Below are positions 16,401-23,900 of a DNA stretch of 64,000 nucleotides, one piece after another (position 1 is the stretch's first letter; each line of letters starts with the position of its first letter). This stretch comes from Micromonospora sp. CB01531 (GTDB lineage: Bacteria; Actinomycetota; Actinomycetes; Mycobacteriales; Micromonosporaceae), in assembly GCF_001905095.1 (NCBI RefSeq), contig NZ_LWLS01000056.1:62001-126000 (forward strand), read 5' to 3'. Position numbers and translations under genes: made by a program. The notes under the pieces are model-generated. The model ran no database searches. It was not told the DNA's origin and saw only the letters and a program-made list of their open reading frames with translations.

Positions 16401-17212
16401 AGGACATCACCGCGCCGATCCTGGTGAGCGGCAGAGGCAGTCACCTTCACCTGCTCGGCGCTGGCGCCAGCCTGAACGCCCGTGGAACGGTGACAGTCCT
16501 CTACACCGACGGCACCCAGTCCCAGCACCCGCTGCAGTTGCCGAACTGGTGCTGCCAGGATCCGGCCACCGGCGGAGCCAAGCCCGCGGTCACGGTCAAG
16601 GGTCGTTACACCCCGGCGGGCCTGGCCAACACCACGACGGACTACCGGATGTCCTACAACGCGCTGCCAATCACGCCGAGCAAGACGGTCCGCGCGATCC
16701 GCCTGCCCGGTGGCCCGCTCGGGTTCTTCGCCGCCACCGTGGCGGACACGCCATTGCCGCCTGCGCCGAAGGGCGAGGCGTGGGCCAGTGACCTGGAGTG
16801 GATCGATTCGACGAACGGCTGGGGACCCGTCGAGCGCGACCGCAGCAACGGCGAAAGCGCCGCCGGAGACGGCAACCCGATCACCCTGAACGGGGTCGTC
16901 TACGCCAAGGGCCTCGGCGCCCACGCACCCTCGTCGGTCAAGGTCAACCTCGACGGCCGCTGCACCCGATTCACCGCGAAGGTGGGCGTGGACGACGAGA
17001 TGGCAGACCGTGGCTCAATCGCCTTCGAGGTGCTGGTCGACGGTACGGCGAAGTACGACTCACCGGTCCTGACCGGGACCGCCGAGACCGCGAGCGTCGA
17101 CGTCGACGTGACCGCGGGGAAAGTGCTCGACCTCGTGATCACCGACGGCGGCGACGGCGTCGGCAGCGACCACGGCGACTGGGCCGAGGCCAAGCTGTCC
17201 TGCAGCCCGTAA
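13466..17212 (+). CDS. Large secreted GH31 glycosidase with NEW3 and NPCBM modules, possible alpha-N-acetylgalactosaminidase
   Basis: 1248 aa, ATG behind GAGGGGC. The signal peptide ends near residue 34 (TPAMAA). The N-terminal beta-sandwich precedes the GH31 barrel (about 240-600). Nucleophile Asp398 lies in RKLDVAWVG and acid/base Asp449 in WTGDHSG. The blocks YAWMVEGWAGAQR and GDVDGIFGG resemble the GH31 branch characterised as alpha-N-acetylgalactosaminidase (Enterococcus type) rather than ordinary alpha-glucosidases, which agrees with the locus. After the barrel come beta domains, a NEW3-like region (about 805-905), a further beta domain with KGNFDGAGNSFHGEALA (about 915-1085) and an NPCBM domain (about 1104-1247). 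The NPCBM domain is close to that of the GH27 enzyme (NGWGPVE, DRSNGE, KGLG.HAP). It is secreted and acts on polymer-bound alpha-glycosides. Family is sure; substrate is inferred. Confidence 0.9.
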   Translation: MLISVRSIRRSAAAITVALMLAASALASTPAMAAEPQELGAVTGFHADRATYTLSAGDARVRVAFLADDVFRIWLAPDGQFTDPANTAPDGPEAPDANIVVKTDYPTPQTSWSDAGGYYALRTRMIEVRAYKSPLRFALHRADGSTVWSETRPLRWTDTTTSQTLSRGATEQFLGGGMQNGRFSHRGTTIHVARNFNWEDGGNPNSSPYYMSSAGYGVLRNTFTPGTYAFNDPLVSTHTEKRFDAYYFVGDFKASLDRYTELTGRPFLPPIYGLEYGDSDCYNRGHYGVDPDPGNDWKNHPDKQTTPDAVKIAQKFVDHDMPGGWMLVNDDYGCGYSDDLGHELVDGTYWGKREISPLRQTGDELRNRNIEMGLWTQSALDRQPAEVGEAGVRVRKLDVAWVGPGYRHALTACDTAHDGIEQYSNARGYAWMVEGWAGAQRCAVQWTGDHSGSLDAIRWQIPAIHGSGNSGIAYTAGDVDGIFGGSARSYVRDMQWKVFTPALMTMSGWATPAFKHPWAYGEPYTSINRRYLKLRERLLPFFYSYAAEAHRTGTPINRSLPIEYPDDPTAYTDAARYEFLAGREFLVAPMWGADETKNGIYLPAGTWVDYWTGRIHRGPTTLNGYHAQLDTLPLFVKAGAVVPMWKAGINRHAEQALGDRLTLDVYPQGSSSFLLYEDDRVTREHRTGRFATQRFDVKAPVDDRGDVVLTIGASTGSYTGKPAQRPYEVTAHTSTKPQVVKVGDQPLRELGDKPAYDSATTGWYYAPGDHAGMVWVKTPAFSTSVSTTVTLAGTSSVGGAKPADALGTVELTGPKLWNAPGQPTELTASFRNDGTHAMTNLRLSVAPPAGWTSSGHADFPRVEPGETVTAPLIITPGHDIRPASYTLQLDAAYTARNAPYRSSAVTTAELPYASISAAANVVGITDAQTFAKGNFDGAGNSFHGEALAVAGFRPGTTITVNGVEFSLPAGATGTPNVAKDITAPILVSGRGSHLHLLGAGASLNARGTVTVLYTDGTQSQHPLQLPNWCCQDPATGGAKPAVTVKGRYTPAGLANTTTDYRMSYNALPITPSKTVRAIRLPGGPLGFFAATVADTPLPPAPKGEAWASDLEWIDSTNGWGPVERDRSNGESAAGDGNPITLNGVVYAKGLGAHAPSSVKVNLDGRCTRFTAKVGVDDEMADRGSIAFEVLVDGTAKYDSPVLTGTAETASVDVDVTAGKVLDLVITDGGDGVGSDHGDWAEAKLSCSP

Positions 17213-17250
17213 GCCGCCGGGCCGTTCACGGGTCGATCCCGCAACCGCTA

Positions 17251-17288
17251 CGCCGCCGGCACCACGTTTCGATGGGGTGCCGGCGGTG
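17251..17288. terminator. Hairpin terminator after GH31 gene
   Basis: The 11-bp stem CCGCCGGCACC / GGTGCCGGCGG has a 12-nt loop and is extendable by two pairs. It begins 38 nt after the GH31 stop, in the gap before the convergent kinase gene ends. Confidence 0.8.
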
Positions 17289-17406
17289 CGGCCTGTGAGG
17301 TCGCCCCGCCGGCTCCGGCCCAGGTCGCGGGCGACGGCCGGCCCGGTATACCCGCTCGACGGCCGCCGGTGCGCACGCTGCGCGCAGGCATCGCGCGCCG
17401 CGTCAG

Positions 17407-18831
17407 CTATTCCGACGTCATGGGTAGCAGCACGATGAACCGGGTGTCGCCGGGCTGCGACTGCACCCGGATGTCCCCGTGGTGTTTGTTGACGATGATC
17501 CGGTAGGAGATGTCCAAGCCGAGGCCGGTGCCGTCGCCGACCGGCTTCGTCGTGTAGAACGGTTCGAAGATGCGCGGCCGGATCTCCGGCGGGATACCGC
17601 TGCCGGTGTCGCGGATCTCGACGATCAGCCGGTCCTCCTTGCGGCCGGTCCTGACCGTCAATGTTCCGGTTTCGCCCATCGCGCCGAGCGCGTTGTCGAC
17701 CAGGTTGGTCCACACCTGGTTCAGCTCGGCGGCGTACGCCGGGATGGCCGGCAGGTTCTCGTCGTACTCCTTCACCACCTGCACCCCGGACGGGATCTTG
17801 GCCTGGAGCATGACCAGGGTGGCGTCGAGCAGGTCGTGGACGTCGACGGTCTGGTAGGGCGCGCGGTCCAGCTGGGAGTACTGCTTCGCGGCCCCGACGA
17901 GCCCGGAGATCCGGCCGACGGCGTCGTCGATCTCGCCCATCAGCAGCTCGGTGTCGATGGTGTACGTGATCCAGTGGATCGCCGACTCCAGGTCGTCGGC
18001 CCCGACGGCGGCGTCGACCTGGCTCAGCCACCCCGCGTCGATGCCGCCCGCGACCAGCGTCGGGGCGACCTCCCAGGCCCCCCGGACGCCGTGGTCGTCG
18101 AGCCAGTCGGTGAGCTCGTCCTCGGCGTCGCTGGCCGCGAGGGGGGTCAGCGGCGGCGCGGTGGCGGCCCGCTTCACCGCCTCCTCCTGCAGGGCGACGA
18201 GGTCGTGCAGGCGCCGGCCGTCGAGCCGGCCGTCGGCGATCAGCGCGAGCTTGTGGCGCATCTTCGCGACCCGGCCGCGCAGCGCGGAGGTGGCCCGGAC
18301 CGCGGCCGCCGCCGGATTGTTGAGCTCGTGGGTCAGCCCCGCCGAGAGAGCGCCCAGCGCCAGCAGCCGCTCCCGTTCGCCGACGATGGTCTGCGTGTTG
18401 CGCATCCCGATGAACAGCCCCTCCAGGAGATGGGTGGCCATCGGGAACCAGGTACGCATCGCCTCGGCGATGATCTCGGCGGGCAGGGCGAACACCTTGC
18501 AGTCGGTCACCGCGAAGAGGCTGTTGGCGTATCGCTGCTCGGCCAGGTCACCGACGTACGCCTGCATCGCCCCGCCGTACACGCCGCGCTGGCTGGTCCG
18601 GCTGACCTCGACGTCGTCGCCCTGCACCCGGCGGCGCATCGCCACCGTGCCGTCGAGCAGCACGTAAAAGCAGCTCGCCGGCTCGCCCTCGACGTACACG
18701 GCCTCGCCGGCGGGGCGCTGTTCGATCCGGCCGTGTTCGGCCAGGTGCGCCAACTGCTGCGCGGTGAGCGCCTCGAAGAGGAAGAGGCCACGAAGCTCGT
18801 CGGGGGTGAGCCGCCCGGGTTCGCTGGTCAC
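17407..18831 (-). CDS. Sensor histidine kinase with N-terminal cyclic-nucleotide-binding-like domain
   Basis: 474 aa from GTG 18831, which overlaps the preceding gene's stop as GTGA. Residues about 15-130 form a CAP/cNMP-binding-like domain (FEALTAQQLAHLAEHGRI, VYVEGEPASCFYVLLDGTV). No transmembrane helix is seen, so the sensor is cytosolic. The phospho-acceptor is His168 in GLTHELNNP. The HATPase region has the N box (NQVWTNLVDNA, about 365), G1 (DTGSGIPP) and G2 (GTGLGLDIS). It is encoded directly behind a response regulator fused to a flavoprotein and is the expected partner. The input may be a cyclic nucleotide or, given the partner, cellular redox state; this is inferred. Confidence 0.88.
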   Translation of the reverse strand: MTSEPGRLTPDELRGLFLFEALTAQQLAHLAEHGRIEQRPAGEAVYVEGEPASCFYVLLDGTVAMRRRVQGDDVEVSRTSQRGVYGGAMQAYVGDLAEQRYANSLFAVTDCKVFALPAEIIAEAMRTWFPMATHLLEGLFIGMRNTQTIVGERERLLALGALSAGLTHELNNPAAAAVRATSALRGRVAKMRHKLALIADGRLDGRRLHDLVALQEEAVKRAATAPPLTPLAASDAEDELTDWLDDHGVRGAWEVAPTLVAGGIDAGWLSQVDAAVGADDLESAIHWITYTIDTELLMGEIDDAVGRISGLVGAAKQYSQLDRAPYQTVDVHDLLDATLVMLQAKIPSGVQVVKEYDENLPAIPAYAAELNQVWTNLVDNALGAMGETGTLTVRTGRKEDRLIVEIRDTGSGIPPEIRPRIFEPFYTTKPVGDGTGLGLDISYRIIVNKHHGDIRVQSQPGDTRFIVLLPMTSE

Positions 18832-20486
18832 TGTGCCTCCAGGTAGCGGTGCACGAGCGACACGGCCATCGCGCCCTCGCCGACGGCCGAGGCCACCCGC
18901 TTCACCGATTCGGCCCGCACGTCGCCGGCGGCGAAGACCCCGGGCATGCTGGACTCCAGGTGGTACGGATCGCGCGGCAGGCTCCAGCCTGGCGGCCGGT
19001 GGCCACCCCTGGTCAGGTCGGGGCCGGTGAGGACGAACCCGCGCGGGTCACGGGCGACCGCGCCGTCGAGCCAGTCGGTGCGGGGCTCCGCTCCGATGAA
19101 CACGAACAGCCACGAGGTGTCGACGCGGCGGACCTCGCCGCTGCGGATGTCGCGCAGGGTCACCTCCTCGAGGTGTTCCTGGCCGGCCCCGCCGACCACC
19201 TCCGTGTGCGGGTGGACTTCGATGTTGTCGATCTGTGCAATCTGCTCGATCAGGTAGCTGGACATCGACCGGGTCAGGTCGGCGCCACGGATCAGCAGGT
19301 GCACCCGTCGGGCGTACCGGGAGAAGTGCACGGCGGCCTGGCCGGCGGAGTTCGCCCCGCCCACGATGTAGACGTCCTGCCCGGAGCAGCTCGGCGCCTC
19401 GCTCGCCACGGAGCCGTAGAAGCAGCCGCGGCCGGTCAGCTCCGCCAACCCGGGCACGGGGAGCATCCGGTACGAGACACCGGTGGCGAGCACGACGGTG
19501 TGGGTGGCGATGCTGCTTCCGTCGGCGAACCGCAGCACGCGCGCCGCCCCGGCGTCCTCCAGGGCCACCACCTCGCGGGCGCTGAGCAGTTCGGCGCCGA
19601 ACCGCAGCGCCTGCCGGCGGGCCCGGTCGGTCAGCTGGGCACCGGAGACGCCATCCGGGAAACCGAGGTAGTTCTCGATCCGGCTGCTCTGCCCGGCCTG
19701 CCCGCCGGTGGCCCGCCGCTCGACCAGCACGGTCCGCAGCCCCTCCGAGGCGCCGTAGACGGCGGCGCCGAGCCCGGCCGGGCCGGCCCCGACGACCACC
19801 AGGTCGTAGAAGTCCGCAGCCGGCGCCGTGGTCAGCCCCACGTGCGCGGCCAGGTCGGCCTCGGCCGGCTGCACCAGCGACTTGCCATCGGCCGTGACGA
19901 TCAGAGGTACGTCGTTCGCGGTCACCCCCGCCGCCGCCAGCAACTCGGCTCCCTCGGGTTCGTCGGCGGGCACCCAGCGGAACGGCACCAGGTTGCGGGC
20001 CAGGAAATCGCGCGCCTTGAACGAGGGGGCCGACCAGCGGTGCCCGACCACCCGCAGGTCGGTGGTGGGCGCCGCCGCGGTGGCCTGCCACGCCTCGAGC
20101 AGCGAGTCCAGCACCGGATAGAGCTTCTCCTCTGGCGGATGCCAGGGCTTGAGCAGGTAATGGTCGAGGTCGACCACGTTGATCGCGTTGATCGCCGCGT
20201 CGGTGTCGGCGTACGCGGTCAGCAGCACCCGGCGCGCCGCCGGGAAGAGATCCATGGCGGCCTCGAGGAACTCGATGCCGGTCATCTGGGGCATCCGGTA
20301 GTCGGCGATCAGCACGGCGACCTGCTCACCACGCAGTTTCAGCTCGCGCAGCGCCTCCAGCGCCGTCTCCGCGGAGTCGGCTCGTACCACTCGGTAGCGG
20401 TCGCCGTAGCGGCGGCGGATGTCGCGGGCGACCGCCCGGGAGACGGCCGGGTCGTCGTCGACGGTGAGGATCGCGGGGTTGGGCAT
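18828..20486 (-). CDS. Response regulator fused to thioredoxin-reductase-like FAD oxidoreductase
   Basis: 552 aa from ATG 20486. Residues 1-130 are a receiver domain (AILTVDDD acidic pocket, phospho-acceptor Asp62 in IADYRMPQ, switch LLTAY, Lys in LLKPW). A linker (about 140-235) leads to a two-dinucleotide flavoprotein: FAD site VVVGAGPAGLGAAVYGASEG, GGQAGQSSRIENYLGFP, NAD(P) site VYIVGGANSAGQAA and the C-terminal FAD motif GVFAAGDVR. The place of the redox CxxC of true thioredoxin reductases reads SEAPSC, with one Cys only, so disulfide exchange of the classical kind is unlikely. The fusion has no DNA-binding domain. It is upstream of and coupled to the kinase gene; output is probably enzymatic or sensory. 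Confidence 0.9.
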   Translation of the reverse strand: MPNPAILTVDDDPAVSRAVARDIRRRYGDRYRVVRADSAETALEALRELKLRGEQVAVLIADYRMPQMTGIEFLEAAMDLFPAARRVLLTAYADTDAAINAINVVDLDHYLLKPWHPPEEKLYPVLDSLLEAWQATAAAPTTDLRVVGHRWSAPSFKARDFLARNLVPFRWVPADEPEGAELLAAAGVTANDVPLIVTADGKSLVQPAEADLAAHVGLTTAPAADFYDLVVVGAGPAGLGAAVYGASEGLRTVLVERRATGGQAGQSSRIENYLGFPDGVSGAQLTDRARRQALRFGAELLSAREVVALEDAGAARVLRFADGSSIATHTVVLATGVSYRMLPVPGLAELTGRGCFYGSVASEAPSCSGQDVYIVGGANSAGQAAVHFSRYARRVHLLIRGADLTRSMSSYLIEQIAQIDNIEVHPHTEVVGGAGQEHLEEVTLRDIRSGEVRRVDTSWLFVFIGAEPRTDWLDGAVARDPRGFVLTGPDLTRGGHRPPGWSLPRDPYHLESSMPGVFAAGDVRAESVKRVASAVGEGAMAVSLVHRYLEAQ

Positions 20487-20757
20487 GGCGTCAACTAAAG
20501 CACTACTCGCGAGGTAGGCCCGCGCGGGAAGCCCGCCGACGATCTGCCCGCGTCCGCGGCCGCCGCAGATTCGGTCAATCGTCCGCGCGACAGCTTCCGG
20601 GTCAGAGATCTTGCCGCCAGCGAAAAAATAGACGAACGTGCAACAGCCTCGGCACCGAAAGCATCGACAGCCGACACAATCCGGGGATCCCCCAACCAAG
20701 ATCATCAGTGCCATGATGTCGAACGGGCTTCTCCTATCAAGGATCTACATCTGTCAC
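20487..20757. other. Divergent promoter region between signalling unit and NRPS-PKS operon
   Basis: No gene is supported. It contains a short imperfect palindrome CTAC...GTAG around TCGCGA (20503-20517), 17 nt upstream of the response-regulator start, and a relatively AT-rich stretch near 20621-20632. No convincing -35/-10 pair was found for the biosynthetic operon. An open frame from 20638 reads through to the small gene below. Confidence 0.4.
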
Positions 20758-20910
20758 ATGAACAAGCTGATCACGAGGGCTGGCATCCCACGTCAACCGG
20801 CCGGCATGGACAGGTTCGCCCTACCCGACTACGAGCAACTGGTGGAACGGGCCGGCGCGTTGGCGGCGCTCCTCCGGCCGGTGCTGGCGCAGAGAAGGCA
20901 CACTCGATGA
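20758..20910 (+). CDS. Possible small leader protein coupled to the NRPS-PKS gene (50 aa or 34 aa)
   Basis: A short frame ends in a TGA that overlaps the NRPS start as ATGA (20907-20910), the same coupling used elsewhere in this operon. Starts are possible at ATG 20758 (50 aa) or ATG 20806 (34 aa, [19 protein letters not shown]); neither has a strong ribosome site. The C-terminal half ([20 protein letters not shown]) could form an amphipathic helix. No family is recognised. It may be a translation leader, a small docking element or a chance frame. The overlap is the main support. Confidence 0.4.
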   Translation: MNKLITRAGIPRQPAGMDRFALPDYEQLVERAGALAALLRPVLAQRRHTR

Positions 20911-23900
20911 CCGACGTCCTGAGGTCCCGGCAAGCGGCGTCCGTCGCGCGGCTCCGGGTCGACTCCGAGCGCCCCGTTGGCCCGGTCGCGGCCTCGTACG
21001 CGCAACGCCAGATGTGGTATCTGAGCCGGCTCGACCCGGAGGCGGCCACCTACCTGGTGCCGCTGGCGTACCGGCTGCACGGGGCGCTGGACGTGGCGGC
21101 TCTGTCGGCGGCGCTGGACGGGTTGGTGGCCCGGCACACCGCACTGCGCACCACCCTCGCACCGGCGGCGGACGCCGCGGCCGAGTCGCCAGGTCCGGAC
21201 GGTGCGGTGCAGCGCGTGCGCCAGGTGGTCCACGACCCGCGCCCGGGGCTGTTGCGGGTGCACGACCTGAGCGGGCTGCCCACGTGGCAACGCGACCAGG
21301 AGCTGCAGGCCCGGCTCGACGCCGAGGCGTGCACCCCGCTCGACCTGGAACACGGGCCTTTGCTACGGGCCAGCCTGCTGCGCTGCGCGCCGGAGGAGCA
21401 CGTGCTCCTGCTGACGCTGCACCACGTCGCCGTCGACGAGTGGTCGCTGGGCATCCTCCACGACGAGTGGGAACGGCTCTACACCGCACACCGCACCGGG
21501 CAGCCGGCGGACCTCGACCCGGTCGACGTCGACCACCGCGACCACGCGGCGTGGCAGCACGACTGGCTCGGCGGTGCGGAGGCGGCCGCCCAGCGCGAAT
21601 ACTGGCGCGCGCAGCTCGCGGACGCGCCCGCCGTCCTCGAACTGCCCACCCGCGGGCCACGCCCCGCCGTGCCGTCCAGCGCGGGGTCCACCCTGTCGGT
21701 CCCACTGGACGTGCCCACCGAGGCGCTGATGGCGCTGTGCCACCGGCTGGGCGTCTCCCCGTACATGGTCATGCTCGCCGCGGTGCAGGTCCTGCTGGCC
21801 CGCTGGACGGGGCAGCGCGACATCGTGGTGGGCACGCCCACCGCCAACCGGCAGCGGCCCGAGGCGCAGAAACTCGTCGGGCTGCTGCTGAACACCGTCG
21901 CCATCCGCGCCCGTCTGGACGACAACCCGTCGTTCGAGACGCTGCTCGACCGGGTGCGTACCGCGGTCCTCGAGGGCCTGAGCAACGAGGAGCTTCCCTT
22001 CGAGGCGCTGCTCGAGTCGCTGCGACCGGCCCGCCGGCCCGGCTTCACCCCGCTGTTCCAGGTGATGTTCGTGTACGGCCGCGAGGCCGCACCGCCGCGC
22101 CTCGACGGCCTCGAGATCACCCCGTTCGAGGTGCCCGCCAAGACGGCCAAGTTCGACCTCACCGTCTCGGTACGGGAGAACGCCGACGGCGTGCGGACCG
22201 TGCTGGAGTACCGCACCGACCTGTTCGACGACGACGCGACGGTCCGCCTCGCCGGACACTTCCAGACGCTCCTGCGGTCGCTGGTGGCCGACCCGGGCGC
22301 GCCGGTCGGCGCGGCCGCGATGCTCACCCCGGGTGAGTCCCGGCAGCTCGTCGCGGAGTGGAACCGCACCGCCACCCCCGCCGAGCCGGACGACCTGGTC
22401 CACGTGCTGATCGAGCAGCAGGCGCGCCGGACCCCCGACGGCGTGGCGGTGACCGACGGCGACACCGCGCTGACCTATCACGAGCTGCACATGCGGGCCG
22501 AGGCGCTGGCGGAGACGTTGCGCCAGCGGGGCGTCGGCATCGGCGGCCTGGTGGGCGTGCTGCTGCCCCGCGCGGTCCCGTTCGCCGTGGCGGTCCTCGC
22601 CGTGTTGAAGACCGGCGCGGCCTACGTGCCCATGGATCCGGCCAATCCGCCCGCCCGACTGCGCTATCTGCTCGCCGACACGGCCGCCCCGGTCGTCCTC
22701 ACCTGCGCCGAGCTGGCGCACCTGGTGCCCGACGACGCGGCGCTGCTGGTGCCGGCTCTGGACACCCCGGTCACCCAACCCGACCCCGGCCGTGGCAACG
22801 GCAGCTCGGGCGGTGGGCCGAAGCGGCGGCCGCGGCGACGGCCCACGCCGTCGGCGGAGGACCTCGCGTACGTCATCTACACCTCCGGGTCCACCGGCCG
22901 CCCCAAGGGCGTCATGGCCACCCACCGCGGCGTGTGCAACTACGTACACTGGGCGGCCCAGGCCTACCGGCTGCAGCCCGGAGACACGGTGCCGCTGCAC
23001 TCGTCGATCGGGTTCGACCTGACCGTCACGAGCCTGCTGGTCCCGCTGGCAAGCGGCGCCACCGTCCTGATGATCGGCGAACAGCTCGGCCCGGAGGCGC
23101 TGGGCGAGGCGCTGCGCCGGCAGCGGACGCCGTTCGGGCTGGTCAAGATCACCCCGGCGCAGCTCGACCTGGTCAACCACCAGCTCCGCCCCGCCGAGCT
23201 GGCTGGCCGCACCCGGTGCTTCGTCATCGGCGGGGAGAACCTGCGCGCCGACCAGGTGGCGCCCTGGCGGGCCCACGCCCCCGCCACCGCGCTGGTCAAC
23301 GAGTACGGGCCGACGGAGACCGTGGTCGGCTGCGCCGCGTACGAGGTCGACCCCGCCACCCCGGGCGACGGCTCGGTCCCCATCGGCCGGCCGATCGCCA
23401 ACACCGAGCTGTACGTGCTCGACACGTGGGGGAACCCGGTCCCGGCGGGCGTGGTCGGCGAGCTGTACGTCGGCGGAGCCGGCGTGGCGCGCGGCTACCT
23501 GCACCAGCCGAAGTTGACCGCCGAGCGGTTCGTCCCGGACCCGTTCTCGTCCGTCCCCGGCGCGCGGCTGTACCGCACCGGCGACCTGGTGCGCATGCGC
23601 CCGGACGGGAACCTCGAATACCTGGGCCGCACCGACAACCAGGTCAAGCTGCGTGGCTACCGCATCGAGTGCGGCGAGATCGAGGCGGCCGTCCGGCGGC
23701 ACCTGCCGGACAGCGACGTGACGGTGCAGCTGCGCCGGGACGACCCCGACGACCCGCAGCTCGTCGCGTACGTGGCGGGCGTCGCGAACACCGGCCACGA
23801 CACCGCGATCCTCCGGGCGGCCCTCGCCGCCGACCTGCCGTCGTACATGGTTCCCGCCACGTTCGTCTTCCTCGACTCGCTGCCGCTGAACGGCAACGGC

